From Prosapia bicincta (Eukaryota; Arthropoda; Insecta; Hemiptera; Cercopidae): a stretch of 64,000 bases of DNA. The translations under genes and the position numbers were made by a program. Position 1 is the first letter of the stretch. Each line of letters begins with the position of its first letter. Positions 1 through 8,639 of this stretch are shown here, in pieces. The stretch covers positions 251,715,823 to 251,779,822 of the forward strand of contig JBAIZL010000005.1 in NCBI GenBank assembly GCA_036971475.1, in the 5' to 3' direction. Below the pieces are notes generated by a model that was not told where the DNA came from, ran no database searches, and worked only from the letters and a program-made list of their open reading frames with translations.

Positions 1-196
1 TATACTTTTAGCTCCTGAAAAGGATTTTTTCGGATAGAAAATCGAAACGTAGAGTGTATTTGTAGTAGTATGAATTGGTCTGTGATTTGTAGTTAACTTT
101 AAACACATTATAAATAATATTCGAGCTGGCTTGTGAGTGAAAGTTATAATTAAAGAATAAAATTATGGTAGAACTGACAAATATACAATTTTTTAT

Positions 197-240
197 TTCA
201 TACGCGTTTCAACGACTAATTTGTCGTCATCCTCAGTGAA
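197..240 (-). ncRNA. Hammerhead-ribozyme-like motif, family 1, left arm
   Basis: Read on the minus strand: stem I strand UUCA, core CUGAGGA (fits CUGANGA), one extra U, stem II GACGAC with loop AAAUUA and partner GUCGUU (all six positions pair, one as G-U), then GAA, a mini stem III ACGCGU, A as the expected cleavage-site nucleotide, and UGAA pairing back to UUCA. Hammerhead ribozymes are known from Penelope-like retroelements. The bulged nucleotide before stem II is not canonical, so activity is uncertain. Confidence 0.6.
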
Positions 241-361
241 GATACACAAATCAAATTGACTAAAAAATATATATATATTAAAACTTTATAGGTTATGTTT
301 AATATATATATATTTATATATATATATATATATATATATTAGTTAATTTGATTTGTGTATC

Positions 362-405
362 TTCACTGAGGATGACGACAAATTAGTAGTTGAAACGCGT
401 ATGAA
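362..405 (+). ncRNA. Hammerhead-ribozyme-like motif, family 1, right arm
   Basis: This is the inverted partner of the motif at 197-240. UUCA 362-365, core CUGAGGA 366-372, extra U 373, stem II 374-379 with 386-391 (one G-A mismatch from a C to A change), GAA 392-394, ACGCGU 395-400, A 401, UGAA 402-405. The expected cut is after 401. Confidence 0.55.
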
Positions 406-429
406 ATAAAAAAATTGTATATTTGTGAG

Positions 430-1146
430 TTGTACCATATTTTTATTCTTTAATTTAAACACATTATTAGTAAAAAAAACTCAGAAAACGTCTTTCATCG
501 GCGTTTATTTATTTGATGTGCCTTTATAAGTAAAATATGTTAGGCAACACTTATAAAATAAAATAGGATATAAAGTGTACTAGAATAACAAACCAGGCGA
601 TTCTGCTAGACAGCAAGGGTGAAGGAGAATATCGTCTATTATAGACTGTGTCAATGTCAACCCCGACTTATATGACAATGGGGTCTTTTGAAATTCCTCT
701 TAACATTGAGACAGTAAAATTAATAAGCTGAAAATCGTCAACAGTAGTTTTGCGTATGCATCATGCTCATGAAATTTGCATGTTAGTAAAAACGAGTTGA
801 CATTGTATAGAACGCCATTAAAAATATTCAAAAGCAGGCTAACAATATGTTGAAATGTCATAGCAAAATGTGAACTAACTGCCTGTCACTCTGATGTCCT
901 GTTCACATACAATTACCCAATATGAACTGTCAGATACAAGATATGTAGATGTCTCACAATGAACACACAAAACTCTGCATTTTATATTCCCTCATAGGTA
1001 TTTAGTCAACATTCTGTTAAATCCGTTTGTTGTATTATAAGAATATACTTGAAAGAATAACTTTGACAATTAACTTGTAATTAAATAAACTAAATGTAAA
1101 TATAACTTATAATACAAAATATTTTAACTTTTGTTTAATTTAATAC
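430..1146. other. No recognisable feature
   Basis: AT-rich sequence. I see no exon-like frame with splice borders, no RNA gene and no tandem repeat. Confidence 0.5.
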
Positions 1147-1239
1147 ATGCGATCATTTCATTACAATAGAATATCGAAAATCCGAGTCCCAATAATTCGA
1201 GCTTCCAATGAATTCGAGCCTATTTCCATCCAAGCCTAT

Positions 1240-1665
1240 TTTATCTATTTGAAAGAAAATTATGAGCAGGGCTTTCAAGATATCTTTATACCAATACGGT
1301 ATGCAAAGGAAATGAGTCGGGCTAACATGAAATGTTCATATCAATATGGTATGCAATGGAAATGAGTCGGACTTCCATGAAATGTTCATATCAATACGGT
1401 AAGCAAAGGAAATGAGTCGGGCTAACATGAAATGTTTATATAAATACGGTATGCAATGGAAATGAGTCGGACTTCCATGAAATGTTTATATCAATACGGT
1501 ATGCAAAGGATATGATTTGGATTTCCAAGATATGTTTATATCAGTACGGTATGCTAAGGAAAGAGTCGAACTTCCAAGAAATGTTTATATCAATATGGTA
1601 TACAAAGGAAATCAGTCGGGCTTTCAAGAATGTTTACATCAATACGGTATACAAAGAAAATGAGA
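1240..1665 (+). repeat. 50-bp tandem repeat, about 8 copies
   Basis: The marker CAATACGGTATGC recurs at about 50-bp spacing (about 1292, 1342, 1392, 1442, 1492, 1542, 1591), joined by AAGGAAATGAGTCGG and ACATGAAATGTT-like blocks. Copies differ by a few substitutions and drift at the 3' end. Short open frames here are by-products of the repeat. Confidence 0.85.
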
Positions 1666-2230
1666 CGGCTTCCAACAAATGTTTATTTGAATTCTACAAT
1701 AAACTTATTTAGTGCATTTTTTTATTATAGTGTTAGGGTTCGTTAAAACTTCTCCTTTTTCTAATTCACAGGAACATAATTAAGTGTAATCCGAGTTATC
1801 AATAATCTGAAGGGGTCTCGGTCCCATCTACCTGGAATTATCGAGACTCTACTGTAATAATTAAAGTTTTATTCTGTGATATTTTAATAATTATTGTAAT
1901 AATCGTGTATATTGAAACACGAATACTATACGTTCATTTTCAGGGACGTTATCGGTATGAGGTGATCACTTTCATTAGTAATTGGCTTATTTGTTAGGTG
2001 AACGATTATTAAAAACTGTAATTATTATATTATAACTGTTTATTGATAAGATCGTTACTATATTGTCATCACAGTTTATTGATGGATTCGATAAGATGTA
2101 TTTGAGCAACTGATAAAATATGTTACAGTTCGTCGATACATTCGTCACTCAGACGATTGGTTTGATGAAATCACAGGTAATCGTAAAGTATTCTCAGTCA
2201 GGTGATCTATAGGCAAAGTGAAATAAAAGT
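1666..2230. other. Degenerate minisatellite-like AT-rich sequence
   Basis: From about 1950, motifs such as GTTTATTGAT, GTGAACGAT and GATAAGATCGTTA recur irregularly. They resemble the better-preserved 54-bp minisatellite at 4700-6400, so this may be its decayed edge. No gene is seen. Confidence 0.35.
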
Positions 2231-2295
2231 TTATTTAAGCTAATCACTGTAAAGTCTTTGCACATTATTAACCCTTCTTCAATTCCTTCTATTAG

Positions 2296-2320
2296 CTCTC
2301 TCTCTCTCTCTCCCTCTCTC

Positions 2321-2410
<90 letters not shown>
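2296..2410 (+). repeat. Compound microsatellite (CT)n-(TA)n
   Basis: A CT tract with two CCCT interruptions (about 2296-2353) runs directly into a TA tract (about 2354-2410). The CT tract starts inside a copy of a dispersed repeat (TTCCTTCTATTAGCTC at about 2283) that recurs at 43540 and 52586, so it may have grown from CACACTCTCC in that repeat. The open frames over it on both strands are spurious. Confidence 0.95.
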
Positions 2411-2415
<5 letters not shown>

Positions 2416-2424
2416 CGTTTTCTT

Positions 2425-2557
2425 GTTTAATAATTTAAAACAACATAGGTTATTCAAATACAAGAATATTTATTAATTTATATCCAAAGCTTTTCGTTGG
2501 TAAACAGTACCACCATCATCAGGAATGAAAATTACAATAATGAAGCTATAGGCCTCT
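2425..2557 (-). repeat. Penelope-like terminal segment, copy a
   Basis: About 130 bp nearly identical to 3590-3722 (same orientation) and to the reverse complement of 3889-4003. It lies just downstream of the Penelope-like open-frame remnant on the minus strand. Copy b lies upstream of that remnant, so the fossil is bracketed by direct copies, like the pseudo-LTRs of Penelope-like elements. Confidence 0.75.
2482..2526 (-). ncRNA. Hammerhead-ribozyme-like motif, family 2, copy a
   Basis: Minus strand: stem I AUUC, core CUGAUGA, extra U, stem II GGUGGUA with UACCAAC (one mismatch), GAA, stem III AAGCUU, U, then GGAU pairing with AUUC. The core is fully canonical. The stem II mismatch suggests this copy has started to decay. 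Confidence 0.55.
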
Positions 2558-2567
2558 ATTTTTTTAA

Positions 2568-3213
2568 TCAATTTTTTATTTCATAAGCTGCTTCGATTCT
2601 GGTATTTTCTTGTAAGCTTGTATCTAGTTTACTAATAGCTAGTTCTGTATCTATTATAATATTATTAATATTATTATTTATGTCTGTTTTTATATTGGTC
2701 TTATTGTTTTCAAGTAGTTTTATTTCATTATTATTAAATCCAGTATTTGATAGATTAACTACATTAGGGTGAAAATTATGATATTTAATTTCAGATACAT
2801 CTTTTATTTGTTTTTCTAACTTCAAAGCTTTTTGTTTATTCCATTTATTTTTATATTTCTAATTTTATTTATAAATAAATTGATTTTATTATATTTTTTT
2901 CCCATTTATGTTATGTATAATAGAAGCTAATTTTATATGCAGCTTATATATTTCAATCGTTAAAGTATTTTTCTTTTGATACAAGTTTTTTATTTCATTC
3001 TTAACCCATAATTTTTCAGCTTGTTTACCTATTTTTGAGCTATATTATTATTGTTTTTTATTGTAATTTTTGCGTATTTTGGAACTATATTATTTATAAT
3101 ACATTGTTTATAAAGTATATATTATAGTTTGTATTCATTAGTTGAATTTTACGTTTTTCAAATAAATTAATGTCTTTTGTTAAGGCAACATTACAATTAT
3201 TAATAGAAATCAT
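2568..3213 (-). pseudogene. Penelope-like retroelement, N-terminal polyprotein remnant
   Basis: Three frames on the minus strand, broken by stops and shifts, together resemble the N-terminal part of a Penelope-like reverse transcriptase polyprotein. The start is MISINNCNVALTKDINLFEK (ATG at 3213-3211). A later piece reads AEKLWVKNEIKNLYQKKNTL, matching the family's W..NEI..LY.KK..L pattern. The last piece, open from 2825, contains NVVNLSNTGFNNNEIKLLEN, like the conserved VNLS..xxxEExLL block before the RT core. The RT palm and GIY-YIG domains are missing. Direct terminal segments with hammerhead-like motifs flank it at 2425-2557 and 3590-3722. The assignment rests on remembered family patterns, not on a search. 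Confidence 0.7.
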
Positions 3214-3589
3214 TTTAAAATATATTAGTATAAAATAGGCTGTATTATAATGTAAATATCTGCTTCTAGTTGTATATTATAAAATATTTGTTTGTACCAG
3301 TATCAACTTGTAAAGATGAAAATCTTCAGTATAATTACTTTAGAAATGATAAAAATTATATATCTTGAGTTGTTTAAAATATCTTTTTCAAATATATATA
3401 ATAATACACAAAATTCTAGTTATTTGATTGATTAATCAGTATGTTAAATATTAAATATGTTATCAAAATTTTTTTGAATTAATAATCAAGTCTCAAATCT
3501 AACCTACAATTGTAACACTTACATTGATTGCACAACACTTTTTATATAACCCTGTAAGGTTAATTTTATATAAATATAAAATAGTTTTC

Positions 3590-3722
3590 TTGTTTAATAA
3601 TTTAAAACAACATAGGTTATTCAAATACAAAAATATTTATTAATTTATATCCAAAGCTTTTCGTTGGTAAACAGTACCAACATCATCAGGAATGAAAATT
3701 ACAATAATGAAGCTATAGGCCT
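3590..3722 (-). repeat. Penelope-like terminal segment, copy b
   Basis: Near-identical to 2425-2557 and lying upstream of the minus-strand Penelope-like remnant. It includes the hammerhead-like motif at 3649-3693. Its outer end is GAAGCTATAGGCCT. Confidence 0.75.
3649..3693 (-). ncRNA. Hammerhead-ribozyme-like motif, family 2, copy b
   Basis: Minus strand: AUUC, core CUGAUGA, extra U, stem II GUUGGUA with UACCAAC (seven perfect pairs, loop CUGUU), GAA, AAGCUU, U, GGAU. Stem I pairs AUUC with GGAU, with one G-U. This is one of the two best-formed copies. Confidence 0.65.
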
Positions 3723-3888
3723 AATTTATTGGGTTTATTGGTGTCATCGTGGTTTATCAGTGAACGATTGGTATAATCTTAGCAGGATGTATATGCAGCA
3801 TCCTTGTCTCTGGTAAACCATCGGTATAATCCGCTCACAGTGTATTAGGAAAATCGTTCTCTCTCAATAATTACTTACAATAATGAGG

Positions 3889-4003
3889 CCTATAGCTTCA
3901 TTATTATAATTTTCATTCCTGATGATGTTGGTACTGTTTACCAACGAAAAGCTTTGGATATAAATTAATAAATATTCTTGTATTTGAATAGCCTATGTTG
4001 TTT
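3889..4003 (+). repeat. Penelope-like terminal segment, copy c (inverted)
   Basis: Reverse-complement copy of 3590-3722, beginning at AGGCCTATAGCTTC. With copy b it forms an inverted pair separated by about 165 bp of minisatellite sequence. Confidence 0.8.
3915..3959 (+). ncRNA. Hammerhead-ribozyme-like motif, family 2, copy c
   Basis: AUUC 3915-3918, core CUGAUGA 3919-3925, extra U 3926, stem II 3927-3933 with 3939-3945 (seven pairs), GAA 3946-3948, AAGCUU 3949-3954, U 3955, GGAU 3956-3959. The expected cut is after 3955. Core and stems are intact apart from the shared bulge. Confidence 0.65.
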
Positions 4004-4164
4004 TTAATACATACATACATATATATATATCTTGTTAAAATTTTCAAACATTATTAAAATACTTTTTTTTATTCACTTAAGTTAAAAAACATTTTTTGAA
4101 ACTTGTAGTGGAGGACACTTATGTTAATACAGTTTGTTGAAATACTAATTTATTAATTAAATAG

Positions 4165-4214
4165 AAATATTATTTATTTTACGTTTATATGGAGAAAGTC
4201 TTTTCACAAAAGAG
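4165..4214 (+). CDS. Possible exon end upstream of the RasGEF exons (5' border unknown)
   Basis: A good donor (GAG|gtaagg) at 4214/4215 and the acceptor at 4304 enclose a compact 90-nt intron with a pyrimidine-rich end. The frame that would join to the exon at 4305 is open back to a stop near 4154. The acceptor could be at 4164 or 4194, and neither is strong. I cannot assign a domain. Confidence 0.2.
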
Positions 4215-4304
4215 GTAAGGTATGTAATATAGTTATTTCGTCAATTTTAACTTTAAATAAGTGATAACAAATGATTTTATAAATCAACTGTTTTTATATT
4301 ATAG

Positions 4305-4337
4305 GTGATGTGGTAGAACAGCTGTCGCAACGCGTAG
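4305..4337 (+). CDS. Candidate 33-nt exon of the RasGEF gene
   Basis: Acceptor tttttatattatag precedes the exon. One frame reads (G)DVVEQLSQRV and ends with one base, which fits the two-base start of the exon at 6642 (giving Gly-Glu-Thr-Glu-Glu). The donor used here is gttatt. A better-looking donor (gtaggt) lies four bases upstream but would break the phase. The case rests on splice signals and phase only. Confidence 0.35.
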
Positions 4338-4699
4338 GTTATTTCATTTTAATTATATAATTGTTATTATTTATTAAAGAGTAACTACATTTTATTGTTG
4401 AACTAAGTAGGAATTGACCTAAAATATGTTGTTTATTTTACTTGTTTATATAATACAGATAAAAAAGTGTGCATAATCTGACAAAGACGAAATTTTATTT
4501 ATAAAATTCAATCTATTTTTTAGGTGAATTATTCAATAATTTTATCACGGTTTATTGGTGACATCATGGTTTCTCAGTGAACGATTGGTATAATCTTAAC
4601 AGGATGTATATGCAGCATCCTTGTCTCTGGTAAACTATCGACATAATCCGCTCACAGTGTATTAGGAAAATCGTTCACTCTCAAGTGAACGATCGGATT

Positions 4700-6400
4700 G
4701 ATCTGATCAGAAAGTATTGGAAATATCGTCCTCTCTCAGGTGTACGATAGCTATAATCTGATCAGAAGGTATTGGCAAAAGTCGTCCTTCCTCATGTGAA
4801 CGATCGGTATAATATGATCAATGTGTATTGGCGAAATCGTCCTGCCAAAGGTAAGCGATCGATATAATCTTATCAGAATGCATTTGTAAAATTGTCCTCC
4901 CAAAGGTAAACGGTCCGTATAATATCATTTAGGTTTATTGTCAACATCGTCCTCCAACAGATAAATTATCGGTATAATCTGACTATGGTTTATAATAACT
5001 GCATGCCGTATAATTTAAACAATATTTATCGTAGTAGGTTATTAAGTATAGTAGATATAGTGTATAATTTTAATTATATTGTTGATCTAATTATACTATC
5101 GGTATAATGTCAATTTTGTTTGATCATTACTGCTGTAAATTATCATCATGTATTTCCTTTATCTTCATGTGTATATGAACGTTTGGTACAGCGTTACCAG
5201 TTGGTATTGTTATCGGCTTCATTTACGTTTGAACGCTCGGTATATTGTTACTCAGTGTATTTACAGCCTAGTCGTGCTTCAGGGTACAATTTAATCACTG
5301 TTAAATAACTTAGTCAAGTGTCAGATAACGATAGATATAACGTAATTACCGTTTATTGATATACTAGACGTAGTTCAAGTTACAATCGGTTTATTATAAG
5401 CACTATATTTATAACCTAGGAGTATTTCATATTACAATTGGTATACTATAAAGACCGATACTTGACAGTTTAGTCGTGTTTCAGGTTACAGTTGGTACGA
5501 CGTTATCACTGTTTTTTGATAACCTATTAGTGTTACAGATTACAAAACGGTAAAGTGTTATTACGGTTTACCGTCAGGTTTCAGGTTACAATTAATTGGT
5601 ATAGCGTAACCACAGTTTATTGATAGCCTAGATGTATTTCAGATCAGAATCGGTAATATCTAATAATCTTACATTGATAACCTAGTCGTGTTTAAGTTAC
5701 TATGGATATATTGTAATCATACTTTGTTGATAGCTTAGTTGTGTTCCAGGTTACAATAGGTATATTGAAATCGAAGTTTGTTGATAGCCTAGTGGTCTTT
5801 TAGGTTACAATCGGTATAATATAATCACTGTTTAATGATAGCCTAATAATGTTTCAGTATTCAATATGTATAATGTAATCGCCGTTTACTGACAGCCTAG
5901 TCGTGTCTTAGGTTACAATCGGTATAATATAATCACTGTTTAATGATAGCCTAATAATGTTTCAGTATTCAATATGTATAATTTAATCGCCGTTTATTGA
6001 CAGCCTAGTCGTGTCTTAGGTTACAATCGGTATAATATAATCACTGTTTAATGATAGCCTAATAATGTTTCAGTATTCAATATGTATAATGTAATCGCCG
6101 TTTACTGAGAGCCTAGTCGTGTCTTAGGTTACAATCGGTATAATATAATCACTGTTTAATCGGTATAATATAATCACTGTTTAATGATAGCCTAATAATG
6201 TTTCAGTATTCAATAGGTATAAGGTTATCGTCGTTTGTTGATAGCTCAGTAGTGCATTAGGCTACAATATGTGTAATATAAATACTGTTTGTTGATAGCC
6301 TAGTCCATGTTTCAGGCTATAATAAATAAACTGAGTAGGTTACAATAAGTAATCACCGTTTCTTGACAACGCGTTTCTGTATCTTGTGAACCATCCGTAT
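4700..6400 (+). repeat. Degenerate ~54-bp minisatellite, partly in 108-bp dimers
   Basis: Repeating blocks read GTTTATTGATAGCCTAGTCG, GTTTCAGGTTACAATCGG and TATAATGTAATCACC. Between 5800 and 6230 the repeat is organised as 108-bp dimers (GCCGTTTACTGACAGCC at 5881 recurs at 5989), alternating a CCTAGTCGTGTCTTAGG monomer with a CCTAATAATGTTTCAGT monomer. Copies toward 4700 are more diverged. The unit is close in size to the 55-bp satellite further on but unrelated in sequence. Confidence 0.8.
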
Positions 6401-6641
6401 ACAAAATGTTATCTGTAATAATAGCTTAATTTAAATAGCTTGCATGTAGCTTAAAGTCATTGTAATCTATAATTTATCTTGCTGAAAACCTTTCTGAAAG
6501 AAATGTTGAAATGAAATTTTGTATAGGCTCTACCTTTACAGATTATACTAAAGTGCAATTTTATCGATTAACTTACAATCTGTAAGGCTCCGACTTAGTT
6601 GTAATATGTTTAAATAAATGTTCTAAAGCAACTGCTTCCAG

Positions 6642-6702
6642 GTGAAACAGAAGAAGGCTATTGGCAGGTATGGGATGTACACAAGGAGGACGTATGCAAT
6701 GC
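6642..6702 (+). CDS. Candidate exon of the RasGEF gene, upstream of the satellite
   Basis: Acceptor actgcttccag and the strong donor gtaagt bound a 61-nt exon. One frame reads ETEEGYWQVWDVHKEDVCN plus two bases; its Trp and acidic residues look protein-like. It ends in phase 2, which fits the exon at 36329 (Asn-Ala-Asn-Arg-Leu). A second open frame (VKQKKAIGRYGMYTRRTYAM) ends in phase 1 and could join 37072 directly, but only the first accommodates 36329. I recognise no domain in it. Acceptance would make the next intron about 29.6 kb, holding the entire satellite. Confidence 0.5.
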
Positions 6703-7831
6703 GTAAGTTTTTGTTGTATTTATCAGTATGTTACTATACCAAGTTTACATTTCAGTGCAAGACGCTGTGAGTAGGCAACAAACTGAGCTATTCGGTATTT
6801 CCTGGTTATGAAAATAACTTAACGACAACATCTTGATCGAAAAGTTGACCAGATGGTAAAAAAAAAACAAACAAGCACAGTGAATTTGATAACACAGGGT
6901 AGTTTGTAAGCCTACACAGATAATATTTGTCATGAGAAATATTATTTTCATTTATCTACTAAAAGACAATCTCAAATTTCATCTTTTAGGATACATTTTA
7001 TTTAAACGTCATCTGTCGATCGAGCTAACCTTCAGAGTTGTAGAGACTTTTGTAAGTCAAGATAGCTCAAAATAAACTCTAGAAAACAACCAATTACAGT
7101 ATAAGGTAGCATATAACATAAAAAAAACTTCAACCAGTTGGAAGGTCTATATACCAAGTGACTTCTACAGACTGTGATAAATTATAAATTGCCCAAATAG
7201 GCCGCGATTTTCAACAAATATACGCTGCAAATTAAAGGAGACACTGTTTCATCTTTTTCTAAGCCCTTATTATAAACCGGGTATATCTCAATACATTACA
7301 AACATATAAAGTCTACGAACATTCCAAACATATAGTAAATAAACAAACTAGAACAAACATATTTTTAACTTCAATATAGAACACACCCCTTAAAAACCGA
7401 CGCCGACTAATTTAAAAACCCAATCTGGCGGACACTTTAAACAGAAATAGTGATTGTTTAATTGTCAAAAATGTTTATTACCTGTAACTTATATAAATAT
7501 TGTTAAGTTTTAAAGGCCTCAAACGGCGAGGATAAAACAGTCAATAACGAAATTCAGAGCCAGAGGTTTTTAAATTTAAAAAATACGATGTGTGTCGAGA
7601 GTGTGATAGTAAAAATGAGAGAACCTAGGATTCATACAGGACATAGCTCTTGTAACACCTACCGAGATACTTAAAGAATTGCTGTGATGAATTTAGTACT
7701 TATATATAATTAATTTCAGTTACTAATTACTATCTATCTTATTTTTATATGACCAAATTATATTTATATTTCGTTTCTGCTTCAATTAGTTTACAAGAAT
7801 TATATGAAATTTCAACTTAAATTTAACGAAT
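6703..7831. other. Presumed intron, no feature recognised
   Basis: AT-rich. A partial copy of the dispersed repeat (AAAACCGACGCCGACTAA near 7395) is present; the same block occurs next to the X-box-like palindrome at 8540 and 48020. Confidence 0.4.
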
Positions 7832-7920
7832 TGCATAATTATCTCGCTTCTTACAGCGCGTTGCCATGGTAACGGGCAAATCTTGAAGTGTCAAACCGCC
7901 GACCAGGAACACAATAACTT
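7832..7920 (+). repeat. Dispersed repeat with X-box-like palindrome, copy 1
   Basis: It shares the order GCATAAT-ATC-CG-TTCTTACAGCGC then GTTGCCATGGTAAC (7860-7873) with copies at 8482-8600 (plus) and about 47950-48079 (minus). Similarity fades after about 90 bp. GTTGCCATGGYAAC fits the X-box consensus bound by RFX transcription factors, but here it travels inside a repeat. Confidence 0.65.
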
Positions 7921-8481
7921 GACCCATAGTAAATAAAACTACGAAAACATCGTGAGAGATTAAAAGATGTTCAGTATCTCGTGTTTTCAGAACATGTGTA
8001 TTAAAACAAAAAAAAAACAATGGTTATTCTTCTGGGTAAGTTGCCATTTTTTAAATTTTATGACGAATTAGGCTCTTTTCTAGAGATGAATATTTTAGCA
8101 ACTGTTCCATTTATCAACACAATATTAACAACCTGTTTCTGTAATATACGAAGCTGTGTTTTTCAGGCCGTTTACACGTACATTACAATGTCAAAGTATA
8201 AATAATGCAGAAAACGCCTGTAAAAACCACTAGTAGAGTAAAAATTCCAAATTTATACGATAGACGGGATACTAGATTTAGTATAGGGATTGTAACAATA
8301 ACTCCAGCTGGATCCATTTAATACAAGATCAAATATTGAAAATTAAGGCCCTCCAATATTTAAATATCAATAACATTCTAAGTCATCTTGATATGTAAAA
8401 CGTGTTATTTAAAGATAAAATGCTGCAAAATTTAATTTACAGGATTTATAATATTTACTACTCAACATTGATTAACTACAT

Positions 8482-8600
8482 TAACATCCCGTTACTCACA
8501 GCTGGTTGCCATGGCAACATGCATATCCCGTAACAAAATTATAAACCGACGCCGACTAACATAATTTTCTGAGCTGCTAACGTAATGAAATTGCTTACGA
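8482..8600 (+). repeat. Dispersed repeat with X-box-like palindrome, copy 2
   Basis: It contains CCCGTTACTCACAGCTG, the perfect 14-bp palindrome GTTGCCATGGCAAC (8505-8518) and ATTATAAACCGACGCCGACT. It aligns with the reverse complement of 47950-48079 over its length. Confidence 0.75.
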
Positions 8601-8639
8601 ATACATCTCGAGAGGCACAAGAGGTTCAGAATTTTAAAA

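Larger units (their letters stand above)
178..428. repeat. Inverted-repeat element with TA-rich spacer
   Basis: Two arms of about 90 bp (roughly 178-270 and 336-428) are near-perfect reverse complements, separated by AT-rich sequence with a (TA)n run near 303-340. Each arm carries a hammerhead-like motif (197-240 minus, 362-405 plus) and the hexamer ACGCGT. No coding sequence lies between the arms. The arrangement resembles the opposed terminal segments seen here around Penelope-like remnants, so a deletion derivative of such an element is the favoured reading (inference). Confidence 0.8.
3726..4695 (+). repeat. Direct duplication of a ~145-bp segment (3726-3870 and 4545-4690)
   Basis: Both ends of this interval carry the same sequence: a TTTATTGGTG(T/A)CATC start, then AACGATTGGTATAATCTTA, GCAGCATCCTTGTCTCTGG and CTCACAGTGTATTAGG. 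Between them lie the inverted Penelope-like segment (3889-4003) and AT-rich sequence with candidate exons. The segment resembles the minisatellite that continues to 6400. Confidence 0.8.
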
